Assembly (NCBI GenBank): GCA_028285385.1
Contig: JANQPR010000200.1
Location: 1-44,472, forward strand
DNA: 44,472 nt
Direction of reading: 5' to 3'
Source of the DNA: Phycisphaera sp.
GTDB taxonomy: Bacteria > Planctomycetota > Phycisphaerae > Phycisphaerales > Phycisphaeraceae
The notes under the pieces were generated by a model. It saw only the letters and a program-made list of their open reading frames with translations. It searched no databases and was not told the origin of the DNA. A program made the translations under genes and the position numbers. This document shows, one piece after another, positions 33,474 through 41,302 of this stretch; the stretch's first letter is position 1, and the number at the start of each line of letters is the position of its first letter.

Positions 33474-35240
33474 ATGGCCGCCGACAAGACCCCGCCCCAC
33501 CCCGACGACCACTCCGGCCACAGCCGCGACGAGTTGCTCGCCTTCCGTCAAGCCAAGCTCGACCGGCTCCGCAACGAGTTCGGCGTCGACCCCTACGGCC
33601 AACGCGTCGACGGCCTGGTCTCCCTCGCCGACGCCCGCGCCGCCTACGACCCCGACGCCGACCAAGCCCACAAGGACAACCCGGAGCAAGACGCCCGCCC
33701 CGTCGTCAAGGTCGCCGGCCGGGTCATGCAGCACCGCGTCATGGGCAACCTCGTGTTCATGCGGCTCCGCGACGCCACCGGCGACCTGCAGATCGCCGTC
33801 TCCAAGAAGGCCGTGGGCCCCGAGGCGTTCAAGATCGCCAGCAAGCTCACCGACCTGTCCGACTGGGCCGTCGCCGAAGGCCCGCTCGCCACCACCAAGA
33901 CCGGCGAGGTCACCGTCTGGTGCGCCCCACCCACCGCCGCAAGCGAAGGCGAATCGTTTTCTGGCTACACGCTCATCACCAAGTCCCTCGCCCTGCCCCC
34001 CGGCAAGTTCCACGGCCTCCAGGACCCCGAGCAACGCTACCGCAAGCGCTACGTCGACCTGCACCACAACCCCGATGTGATGCAGACGATGCAGCAACGC
34101 ATCGCGGTCATCGACGCCATCCGCGACTACCTGCGCGGCCGCGATTTCGTTGAGGTCGAGACGCCGATGCTGCAGACGCTGCACGGGGGGGCCGCCGCGC
34201 GACCGTTCGCGACCCACCACAACGCGCTCGACCTGCCGCTCACGCTACGCATCGCGCCCGAGCTGTATCTGAAACGCCTCTTGGTGGGCGGGATGCCCAA
34301 GGTCTTCGAGATCAACCGCAACTTCCGCAACGAGGGCGTCAGCCCCCGCCACAACCCCGAGTTCACCATGCTCGAGGCCTACGAAGCGTTCGGCAGCTGG
34401 GAGACCATGGCCGACCTCGTCGAAGACATGGTCTGCACCGTCGCGCAGAACGTGTTCGGCACGCTGAAGATTGAGCACAAGGACGCGGACGGCAACGTCA
34501 CCCGCACCATCAACCTCGAACGCCCGTGGCGACGGGTTTCAATGGTCAAACTCGTTAAGGAACGTACCCAATGGGAGTTTGACCCCAGCGAAGGAATTAC
34601 ACCTGCGCAGTTGGACTTGGTCGCCGACGCTTTTGCCGATGTGTTTGCCGAAAGGTTTATCCAGAAGCAGCAGACTACTTTCGACGAGCCACAGCCGCTC
34701 CATCAACGCCAGCAAGGTGAATCATCTCAAGACCACTATCGAAGGATGGTCGGTGAGATCGGGATGGCCGAGCTGCAAAAGGACGCGAACGATTACGTTG
34801 CTCATGTGCTGTCAATGTCTCCTGCCGAGCAGCTCGTCGAGGTCTATGAAAAACTGATCGAGCCGACGCTGGTTGATCCCTGCTTCGTGACGCGGGTCCC
34901 GAGCGTGATCATCCCGCTGGCCAAGAAGTGCCCGGACGACCCGTACTTCGCGGACGTGTACGAGCTCGCGATCAACGGCGTCGAGATCAGCCCGGGCTAC
35001 TCCGAGCTCAACGACCCCGCGGTACAGGAAGCGAACTTCCGCGACCAGGTCGGCGACGAAGCCGAGAAGCAGCAGATCGACGAGGACTTCCTCGAGGCGT
35101 TACGCGTCGGCATGCCCCCGGCCGGCGGCATGGGCCTGGGCATCGACCGGCTGGTCATGATGCTCACCGGCGCCCCGAGCATCCGCGACGTGATCCTGTT
35201 CCCGCTGATGCGGCCGGAGAGAAACGCAGGAAACGCATGA
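33474..35240 (+). CDS. lysS: Lysyl-tRNA synthetase, class II, with enlarged AT-richer insert
   Basis: 588 residues against the usual 490-510. LysRS charges tRNA-Lys in the cytoplasm. The N-terminal OB fold includes VKVAGRVMQHRVMGNLVFMR. The class II motifs are complete: motif 1 YLRGRDFVEVETPMLQ, motif 2 FEINRNFRNEGVSPRHNPEF, motif 3 MGLGIDRLVMMLTG. Between SMVKLVKE and LVEVYEKLIEPTLV the spacing is enlarged to about 88 residues; this block (34561-34860) has 160 G+C of 300 (53%) by hand count, against 63-73% on either side, and contains a Gln-rich stretch (KQQTTFDEPQPLHQRQQGE). The start ATG 33474 lacks a strong Shine-Dalgarno. LolE and LolD-like genes follow. Confidence 0.94.
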   Translation: MAADKTPPHPDDHSGHSRDELLAFRQAKLDRLRNEFGVDPYGQRVDGLVSLADARAAYDPDADQAHKDNPEQDARPVVKVAGRVMQHRVMGNLVFMRLRDATGDLQIAVSKKAVGPEAFKIASKLTDLSDWAVAEGPLATTKTGEVTVWCAPPTAASEGESFSGYTLITKSLALPPGKFHGLQDPEQRYRKRYVDLHHNPDVMQTMQQRIAVIDAIRDYLRGRDFVEVETPMLQTLHGGAAARPFATHHNALDLPLTLRIAPELYLKRLLVGGMPKVFEINRNFRNEGVSPRHNPEFTMLEAYEAFGSWETMADLVEDMVCTVAQNVFGTLKIEHKDADGNVTRTINLERPWRRVSMVKLVKERTQWEFDPSEGITPAQLDLVADAFADVFAERFIQKQQTTFDEPQPLHQRQQGESSQDHYRRMVGEIGMAELQKDANDYVAHVLSMSPAEQLVEVYEKLIEPTLVDPCFVTRVPSVIIPLAKKCPDDPYFADVYELAINGVEISPGYSELNDPAVQEANFRDQVGDEAEKQQIDEDFLEALRVGMPPAGGMGLGIDRLVMMLTGAPSIRDVILFPLMRPERNAGNA

Positions 35241-35309
35241 AATCCAGCAGACGCGGGAAATCGACCGACCTTTCCTGCGTCTCTTGCGTTTCTTGATTTT
35301 CCTGCGTTT
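35222..35309. repeat. 12-bp inverted repeat and GCGT-rich repeats between lysS and lolE-like gene
   Basis: AAACGCAGGAAA (35222-35233, inside the end of lysS) is the exact reverse complement of TTTCCTGCGTTT (35298-35309, just before the next start codon). Between them TTTCCTGCGT (35271-35280) and CTTGCGTTTC (35283-35292) are further related units. The fold could control translation of the downstream gene, or the units may be a dispersed short repeat. Confidence 0.5.
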
Positions 35310-35314
35310 ACTTC

Positions 35315-36994
35315 ATGTACAAGCTCCTGCTCATCCTGAAGTACCTGCGTCGCAAGCTCGCGCCGCTGTTCGCGGCGCTGGCGGTGACGCTGTGCACGGC
35401 GATGGTCATCATCGTCATCAGCGTGATGGGCGGGTTCCTCGACATGCTCAAGGACTCGGCCAAGTCCATCACGGGAGACCTGGTGATCGAGGCGGCGTTC
35501 GGCCTGCGCGGGTTCCCGGCGTACGACGGGTTGACGCAGCGATTGGAGACGATGGACGAGGTCGCGGTGGCAACGCCGGCGATCCGGTCGATGGGGCTGA
35601 TCAACTTCGCGAACGGCCCGACGCCGGTGCTGGTGCACGGGATCGACTTCGCGGGCATGGACGCCGTGATCGGGCTGCAAGACCGCGCGGTGTGGGGCGA
35701 GCAGGACGTCGCCGACCGCACGCAGCTGATCGAGGAGATGGGCGGGTACGAGCGGCAGGGCCTGGAGCGCGGCGGCGAGGCGATGCGCGAGGCGCTGCCG
35801 GTCGACCCGGGCGAGGGCAACGGCGTGGCCGGGGCGTGGCTGGGCGTCGAGGTCTTCCCGGGCAACTACCGGCAGGACGACGGCACGTACGACTTCGACA
35901 ACAGCTTCGTCGGCGGCAGCTTCACCCTCACCGTCGTCCCCGTCAGCGAGCGCGGCACGCTGGGGTCGGTCGAGCCGGCCCGGCAGACGCTGCTGGTCCG
36001 CAACGACTTCAAGAGCGGGCTGTACGACGTGGACAGCCAGACGGTGCTGCTGCCGTTGGGCGTCTTGCAACGCATGCTCCGGATGGACGAACGCATGGGC
36101 TTCGTCGGCGACGTCGACCCCGACACCGGCGAGGGCGGCGAACTGCAGGTCGTCGCGCCCGCTCGTGTGAACCGCGTGGTGGTGAAGGTTGACGAAACGA
36201 CACTGGACACGCGAACGCTCGAGGAGGTTCGTGACCAGGTCGACACGGTGGTCGGCGCGTACTTCGACGAGGTCGGCGTCAACCAGCCCGTCTACGTCGA
36301 CACCTGGGAAGACCAGCACGGCCAGCTCATCGGCGCGGTCCAGAACGAGAAGGGGTTGATCACGTTCCTGTTCATCGTCATCAGCGCGGTCGCGGTCGTG
36401 ATGGTCGCGACCACGTTCTACATGACCGTGCTGGAGAAGACGCGCGACATCGGCACGCTGAGGGCGCTGGGCGCGTCGCGTCTCGGCATCGCGGCGCTGT
36501 TCCTGGGGTACGGGCTGGCGATCGGCGTTGTCGGCGCCGCCGCGGGCACGGGGCTCGCCGCGGCGGTCGTGACGTACCTCAACGAGATCCAGGCCTTTCT
36601 TGCCTCCGCACTCGGGGTCACGGGCTGGCTGGCCGTCGCGCTCGTCGGCGGCGCAGTGCTCGGCGCAACACTCGGCGTCGTCATCGGCTTCATCCGCCGG
36701 CACCTGCTGTGGTGGGTCACCGTGCTGGCGGGCACGCTCGCGGCGGCGCTGTTCGTGCCGGCGTTGGGGCTGGTGTTGTTCAAGACCGGCTTTGCCGAGC
36801 AGCTCAACACCACCTTCAGCTTCCAGATGTGGGACCCGCAGACGTACTTCTTCGACACGATCCCCGCCCGGCTCGACGGGCTCGAGGTCGGGCTGATCGC
36901 GCTCGGCGCCGTCGTGAGCAGCGTGCTCGGCGCCGTCGTCCCGGCGCTCGTCGCCTCGGCCCAAGACCCCGTGGAGGCGCTGCGGTATGAGTGA
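35315..36994 (+). CDS. LolC/LolE-type ABC transporter permease
   Basis: 559 residues, longer than the usual 400-415. The first TM (PLFAALAVTLCTAMVIIVIS, before VMGGFLDMLKDSAKSITGD) and a large periplasmic domain up to about residue 345 match MacB/LolE-type permeases; then FLFIVISAVAVVMVATTFYM, TVLEKTRDIGTLRALGASRL and a C-terminal membrane region ending AVVPALVASAQDPVEALRYE, the normal FtsX family end. An extra membrane-linked insertion (RRHLLWWVTVLAGTLAAALF to WDPQTYFFDTIPAR) accounts for the length. With the ATPase encoded next, overlapping by eight bases, it would extract lipoproteins from the inner membrane for outer membrane sorting. Only one permease is seen, so a homodimer is likely. 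Confidence 0.87.
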   Translation: MYKLLLILKYLRRKLAPLFAALAVTLCTAMVIIVISVMGGFLDMLKDSAKSITGDLVIEAAFGLRGFPAYDGLTQRLETMDEVAVATPAIRSMGLINFANGPTPVLVHGIDFAGMDAVIGLQDRAVWGEQDVADRTQLIEEMGGYERQGLERGGEAMREALPVDPGEGNGVAGAWLGVEVFPGNYRQDDGTYDFDNSFVGGSFTLTVVPVSERGTLGSVEPARQTLLVRNDFKSGLYDVDSQTVLLPLGVLQRMLRMDERMGFVGDVDPDTGEGGELQVVAPARVNRVVVKVDETTLDTRTLEEVRDQVDTVVGAYFDEVGVNQPVYVDTWEDQHGQLIGAVQNEKGLITFLFIVISAVAVVMVATTFYMTVLEKTRDIGTLRALGASRLGIAALFLGYGLAIGVVGAAAGTGLAAAVVTYLNEIQAFLASALGVTGWLAVALVGGAVLGATLGVVIGFIRRHLLWWVTVLAGTLAAALFVPALGLVLFKTGFAEQLNTTFSFQMWDPQTYFFDTIPARLDGLEVGLIALGAVVSSVLGAVVPALVASAQDPVEALRYE

Positions 36995-37721
36995 ACCCCT
37001 CCTCGAAGCGAACGGCCTGGGTCGAACGTTCCGCGAGGGCGGGCGGTCGCTCGTCGTCCTCGACGGCGTCGATTTCACGGTCGACGACGGCGAGTGTGTC
37101 GCGATCCTCGGGCGCAGCGGGTCGGGCAAGAGCACGCTGCTGCACCTGCTCGGCGGGCTCGACCGCCCCACCGCCGGCGTCGTGCGGTTCCGCGGACGGG
37201 ATGTGTACGCCATGAACGAACTCGCGATCGACCGCTACCGCAACCGCGACGTCGGGTTCGTCTTCCAGCAGTACCACCTGCTGCCCGAACTCAGCGCGCT
37301 CGAAAACGTCCGCATCGCCTCCCAGATCGGTCGCCCCCGCCACCGGAAACGTGACGGGGACACCGAAACCCGGAGCACGTCGCCTCGAGAGCGTGCCGAA
37401 GCCCTGCTCGCGCGCGTCGGCCTGGGGGACCGGCTGCGCCACAAGCCCAGCAAGCTCTCCGGCGGTGAACGCCCGCGCGTCGCGATCGCCCGGGGGCTCA
37501 TGCACGACCCCGCGGTGCTGCTGGCCGACGAGCCGACGGGCAACCTCGACGCCGACACCGGGGCGTCGGTACTCGAGCTCTTCGCCGAGCTGCACCGCGA
37601 GGGTCAGGCGATGGTGCTGGTCACGCACGACCAGAACGTCGCGCAGCAGGCGGACCGCGTCGTGACGCTCGTCGGCGGTATGCTGGCTCCCACCCCCGGA
37701 AGTGCCGCGGCTACGGTTTGA
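36987..37721 (+). CDS. LolD-type ABC transporter ATPase
   Basis: 244 residues. Walker A GRSGSGKST, Q-loop GFVFQQYHLLPELSALENV, Walker B VLLADEPTGNLD and switch MVLVTHDQNVAQQADRV are intact and of the MacB/LolD class. The signature reads LSGGERPRVAIARGL: the residue after ER is Pro163 instead of the usual Gln. A basic insert (RPRHRKRDGDTETRSTSPRE) sits before the signature helix, where LolD is normally shorter. The start overlaps the permease stop, implying coupled translation. Together they would drive release of lipoproteins, which matches the lipoprotein at 26328. Whether Pro163 reduces ATPase activity cannot be told from sequence. Confidence 0.88.
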   Translation: MSEPLLEANGLGRTFREGGRSLVVLDGVDFTVDDGECVAILGRSGSGKSTLLHLLGGLDRPTAGVVRFRGRDVYAMNELAIDRYRNRDVGFVFQQYHLLPELSALENVRIASQIGRPRHRKRDGDTETRSTSPRERAEALLARVGLGDRLRHKPSKLSGGERPRVAIARGLMHDPAVLLADEPTGNLDADTGASVLELFAELHREGQAMVLVTHDQNVAQQADRVVTLVGGMLAPTPGSAAATV

Positions 37722-37772
37722 ACCGGAAACCACCGCTCCGTAACGCCCGGCGTCGCTACATCGAATCCCGCC

Positions 37773-39776
37773 ATGGCGCGTCACAGTTCAGTCCGACAGA
37801 ACGTCCGGGTGAAGCCGGGCCGGTCCGCGCCCGGGGGCGCGATGTTTGAACCGACCCCTGAAGAGCTCGCCGAGCGGCCGGTGAAGGTGGTGCCCGCGCC
37901 GCGGCTGGTCGGGCTCGACGCGCTGCGCGGGTTGGCGGTGCTGCTGATGTGCTTGTCCGGGTTGTTACCGACGGCGCTGCCGAACTGGATGTACCACGGG
38001 TACTACCCGGCGTACTTGCCGGTGGGTTGGGAGCAGGAACAGGCCGAGGAGACGCCTTCGCCCGTGGCCGCGCAAAACGAAGGCGGGGAAAACAATGAGG
38101 CGGAGCCTGACGCGCTCGGCCTCGCCGATGTGGACGACTTGCTCGCGCCCGACCCGGGGGTGACGGAAGAAGCCGGCGTCGTGGAATGGGAACCCGCCCC
38201 GAAGAAGTTCCGCGGCAAGGAGTGGCCTAGCTTCACGTGGGTGGACTGGGTGTTCCCGATGTTCCTGTTCGCGATGGGCGCGGCGATCCCGCTGGCGTTG
38301 TCACGCCGGCTGGCGCGCGGCGACCCGACGTGGCGGCTGATGCTCGGGGCGGTCGGCCGGTTCGTGTTGCTCGTGTTCTTCGCGGTGTACATCCAACAGA
38401 TCACGCCGTGGCACCAGAACCCGTCGCCCGGGTTGGCGGAGTGGTGGACGACGCTGCTGGGGCTTGGGCTGCTGGTCCCGGTGCTGGCGCGTCTGCCGTT
38501 CAACACGCCGCGTGGGCTGCGGCTTGCGGTCCGTGGCTTCGGCGTGGCGGGAGTGATGCTGCTGCTGGCGATGGTGAACGACCGTGACACCAATGCGCCT
38601 TTCGCGTGGCGCATGGGTGAGGACGTCGACATCATCATCCTGTTGCTGGCGTGGGCGTCGCTGCCGGCGGCGTGGCTGTGGCTGTGGACGCGCAACGCGG
38701 GCTGGGTGATGTGGACGGTGCGGCTGGTTGTCGCGTTGCCGTTGGCGTTCGTCGCGCACCAGCACGCGATGCCGACGCAGTGGCGGTGGTTCGCCAACAC
38801 GTTCGACGGCTTCGTGTCCGCGATGCAGTGGCCGAAGCAGTTGCTCGACCTGCGTGGGTTGAACCAGGCCTTGCCGGGGCACCTGCCCGAGTCGCTGCTG
38901 AACCTGTCGACGATGTACGACTTCACGTGGTTCAAGCTCCTGTGGGTCGTGGTCCCGGGCACGGTCGTCGGCGACATCCTCGTGCGGTACATGGCGGAGC
39001 AGCGCGAGTTGGCGAACATCCCCCGGCCCGCACCGGTCGAGCAGAGCAAGGCCGTCAAGCTCGCGGGCACGGCGTGGGGCATCGGCCGGCACGCGATCAT
39101 CACGGTCGGGCTGCTCGGCTGCGTCGTGGCGATCCTCGTCGGGCTCAAGGACTACGCGGGGGCGTTCGCACGCCTGGGGCCGCTGCCCGTGGCGACGCCG
39201 TACGCGGCGCTGCTGCTCGGGCTGCCGCCGCTGGTGATCGCGCTGCTGGCGATGATCGGCAAGCCCGGGCCCAACGGGCGCACGCTCCGCCGGCTCACAC
39301 TGTGGGGCACGGCGTGGCTGACGATGGGCCTGATCCTCTGCGTCTGGCCCGACCCGCGCACGCCCACCGGGTTCGTCGAGAACGGCATCAGCAAAGGCCC
39401 GCCCGCGCGCCTGAGCTGGTACCTCGTCTCGCTCGGGCTGTCGATCCTGTTCTTGGTCGTGTTGATGTTGTGGACCGACGTGCGCGGCTGGCGGTGGCCG
39501 TTCGGGCTGCTGACAACGAACGGGCGCAACCCGATGCTGGCTTACGCGCTGATCCACGGCCCACTGGCGGCGGTCGTCGCGATCCCGTGGCTGATGCCGT
39601 TCGTCGCCGACGGCGTGCCGGCATCGCTGGATGCGCTCCTGGCATGGATGATCGAACGGCGACACGGCCTCACCGCCTCGCCCTGGCACGACGCCGGGTG
39701 GGACCTGGTCAAGACCCTCGGTGTCGCCGTGGTGGTGTGGATTGCAACCAAGCGCGGCGTCGTGCTGCGGAGTTAA
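37773..39776 (+). CDS. DUF5009-type membrane protein, heparan-glucosaminide acetyltransferase-like
   Basis: 667 residues. After a basic N-terminus comes RLVGLDALRGLAVLLMCLSG, the first membrane helix of the DUF5009/COG4299 family, followed after a long acidic insert (EQEQAEETPSPVAAQNEGGE to PDPGVTEEAGVVEWEP) by TWVDWVFPMFLFAMGAAIPL and about nine more membrane helices, ending with TTNGRNPMLAYALIHGPLAA. Relatives resemble human HGSNAT, which moves acetyl groups across a membrane onto glucosamine; the bacterial substrate is unknown, but a cell-wall or exopolysaccharide sugar is a reasonable guess. ATG 37773 or an internal ATG at 37842 (MFEPTPEEL) could be the start. It follows the Lol-type pair by 51 bases. 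Confidence 0.8.
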   Translation: MARHSSVRQNVRVKPGRSAPGGAMFEPTPEELAERPVKVVPAPRLVGLDALRGLAVLLMCLSGLLPTALPNWMYHGYYPAYLPVGWEQEQAEETPSPVAAQNEGGENNEAEPDALGLADVDDLLAPDPGVTEEAGVVEWEPAPKKFRGKEWPSFTWVDWVFPMFLFAMGAAIPLALSRRLARGDPTWRLMLGAVGRFVLLVFFAVYIQQITPWHQNPSPGLAEWWTTLLGLGLLVPVLARLPFNTPRGLRLAVRGFGVAGVMLLLAMVNDRDTNAPFAWRMGEDVDIIILLLAWASLPAAWLWLWTRNAGWVMWTVRLVVALPLAFVAHQHAMPTQWRWFANTFDGFVSAMQWPKQLLDLRGLNQALPGHLPESLLNLSTMYDFTWFKLLWVVVPGTVVGDILVRYMAEQRELANIPRPAPVEQSKAVKLAGTAWGIGRHAIITVGLLGCVVAILVGLKDYAGAFARLGPLPVATPYAALLLGLPPLVIALLAMIGKPGPNGRTLRRLTLWGTAWLTMGLILCVWPDPRTPTGFVENGISKGPPARLSWYLVSLGLSILFLVVLMLWTDVRGWRWPFGLLTTNGRNPMLAYALIHGPLAAVVAIPWLMPFVADGVPASLDALLAWMIERRHGLTASPWHDAGWDLVKTLGVAVVVWIATKRGVVLRS

Positions 39777-39801
39777 GTCGGGCAAGCGGTATTGGCTTAC
39801 C

Positions 39802-39820
39802 TGCGACGTGTTACGTCGTA
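39802..39820. repeat. Short hairpin after the DUF5009-type gene
   Basis: TGCGACGT, loop GTT, ACGTCGTA (39802-39820) forms an 8-bp stem with one G-T pair, 25 bases after the stop at 39776. There is no U-run, so it is a weak terminator candidate for the plus strand. Confidence 0.35.
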
Positions 39821-39835
39821 GCTGATCGCGCAATG

Positions 39836-39858
39836 AAAAACGCGGCTTGCGCCGCGTT
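39836..39858 (-). terminator. Terminator of the prepilin-like gene
   Basis: AACGCGGC (39839-39846), loop TTGC, GCCGCGTT (39851-39858): a perfect 8-bp hairpin. On the minus strand TTTCATTG follows (complement of 39831-39838), 45 bases past the stop of the prepilin-like gene. It may also serve the plus strand as a weaker site. Confidence 0.75.
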
Positions 39859-39903
39859 GGTTGCTCCCTTCCTGGTTGAGCCGATCATCGAGAAGATCAA
39901 AAA

Positions 39904-40683
39904 CTACTTCCCGGGGTCGCCACTGTACATGGCGTGGGCTTCCTCGAACCACGCCTGCCGGCTGAGGTGATACAGGTTCTTGCCCGGCGGGTTGCGTTGG
40001 ATCATGACCTCGTTCTCCGCGGCGTCAACGCTGCCGTCGAGGAACAGGACGTTGCTCCGCCCTACTTCGGGGTGGCTGACCCAGGGCACGCCGTTGGGGA
40101 ACGCGCCGAAGTAGCCGTGGTCTTCCTCGGTGTTGAGGTCGCTGGCGATGGCGTGGCGGCCCAAGTCGGCCGCGCGATCCATCGTGTACCAAGCGAGTGG
40201 GTCGACGTCGCTCCACAGGTCGTCGACGTAGCGGTACATGTAGAGGTATGACGAGCCCGCGGTGATCGACTCGTTCCACCGGTCCTCGTCCATGATGCGG
40301 TCCTCGGCCATGTTCCTGCTGGGGTCCTGCAACGCGGTGAACACGAGGTAGTCTTGGTCCACGAGCAGGCCCAAACCGATCGGCTCGCCGCCGACGCGGG
40401 TGTTGGGCGTGATCGTGGCCCGGAACCAGTTGAAGTTGGGCGGGCCGTTGAACTTCGCCGCGGGGGGCTTCTGATTGTCGTGGTCGTTGGCGAAGCCGTG
40501 CAACGCCTGCCCGATGCTGCGGAAGTTGGTCTGGCAGCGGACGAACTGGGCAACCGACTTTGCGCCGCTCAACACCGGCAGCAGGATGCCGATCAGCAGC
40601 GCGATGATCGCGATGACGACGAGCAACTCGATCAGGGTGAAGCCCGGGCCTGAGCGGCGCGGGCCGGCAGACACACAACGCAT
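39904..40683 (-). CDS. Prepilin-like protein with N-terminal cleavage/methylation motif
   Basis: 259 residues. The leader MRCVSAGPRRSGPG ends in Gly14, then the mature FTLIELLVVIAIIALLIGIL with Phe15 and Glu19: the type IV pilin or type II pseudopilin motif cut and N-methylated by prepilin peptidase. The helix continues into LLPVLSGAKSVAQFVRCQTN. The soluble part ends with SHPEVGRSNVLFLDGSVDAA, resembling the H-X9-DG motif of the large planctomycete family of such proteins (DUF1559-like), many of unknown function. Start ATG 40683. It is divergent from feoA and carries its own terminator. Not part of a visible secretion operon. Confidence 0.88.
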   Translation of the reverse strand: MRCVSAGPRRSGPGFTLIELLVVIAIIALLIGILLPVLSGAKSVAQFVRCQTNFRSIGQALHGFANDHDNQKPPAAKFNGPPNFNWFRATITPNTRVGGEPIGLGLLVDQDYLVFTALQDPSRNMAEDRIMDEDRWNESITAGSSYLYMYRYVDDLWSDVDPLAWYTMDRAADLGRHAIASDLNTEEDHGYFGAFPNGVPWVSHPEVGRSNVLFLDGSVDAAENEVMIQRNPPGKNLYHLSRQAWFEEAHAMYSGDPGK

Positions 40684-40867
40684 AAATCGAGTTTAGGTCG
40701 CGTCCCGCGTTGACCCAACGAGATTTCGCCGGGAACGATGGTCACGGTTTCGGGATGGGCCCTGACGTCTCCGGGAAGCCGATTTGGCGAGTCCGGAATC
40801 CGCGGCTAGAGTGTTGAGACTGACTTGCAATAACCCGCCGTCTGCACGCCGATCCCGACTCCCCTCC

Positions 40868-41302
40868 ATGGCAGGCCCCGAAACCCCCACCGACTCCGGC
40901 GACCCCACCCCAACCCCGCCGGCTGACCCCGACCGCGCGTCCCGCCCTGGCACGCCCGCCGTGCTCGACCCCCACGCCCCGGGCTGCCTGGACCTCGAGG
41001 CCAAGCCGCTGTCGACGCTCCCACCCATGAAGGTGGCGGTGATCGAGCGTGTCGACGAGGAGCACGACCACGCCGACCGGCTTAAAGCGCTCGGGCTCTG
41101 CGTTGGGCGCAAGCTGCAGGTGGTCAAGACCGGCGACCCGCTGATCGTCCGCGTGCTCGGGTCGCGGCTCGGGCTGTCGGCCCGGCTCGCCGAGCGCGTG
41201 TTCGTCGCGCCGTGCATGAACTCCGGGCAGCCCCCGGAAGCTGGCCCTGCCTTGACCGCAGCACAAACCGACGAGTCGAAGACGGAGATCAACCCGGCGT
41301 GA
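40868..41302 (+). CDS. feoA: FeoA-domain protein
   Basis: 144 residues. The N-terminal 45 are Pro/Asp-rich linker; a FeoA SH3-like domain then spans about 45-118: LSTLPPMKVAVIERVDEEH, RLKALGLCVGRKLQVVKTGD, LIVRVLGSRLGLSARLAERV. FeoA is a small cytoplasmic partner of FeoB thought to regulate ferrous iron uptake. Cys119 and the tail are extra. The stop overlaps the FeoB GTG start (GTGA at 41299-41302), so the two are translationally coupled. I saw no Fur box in the divergent region 40684-40867. Start ATG 40868 is uncertain; the domain begins well inside. Confidence 0.9.
   Translation: MAGPETPTDSGDPTPTPPADPDRASRPGTPAVLDPHAPGCLDLEAKPLSTLPPMKVAVIERVDEEHDHADRLKALGLCVGRKLQVVKTGDPLIVRVLGSRLGLSARLAERVFVAPCMNSGQPPEAGPALTAAQTDESKTEINPA

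Noticed and set aside
40684..40867. Possible Fur box in the divergent region ahead of feoA
   Set aside because: No match to the GATAATGATAATCATTATC pattern, even loosely; only TTGAGA and TAACCC with wrong spacing.
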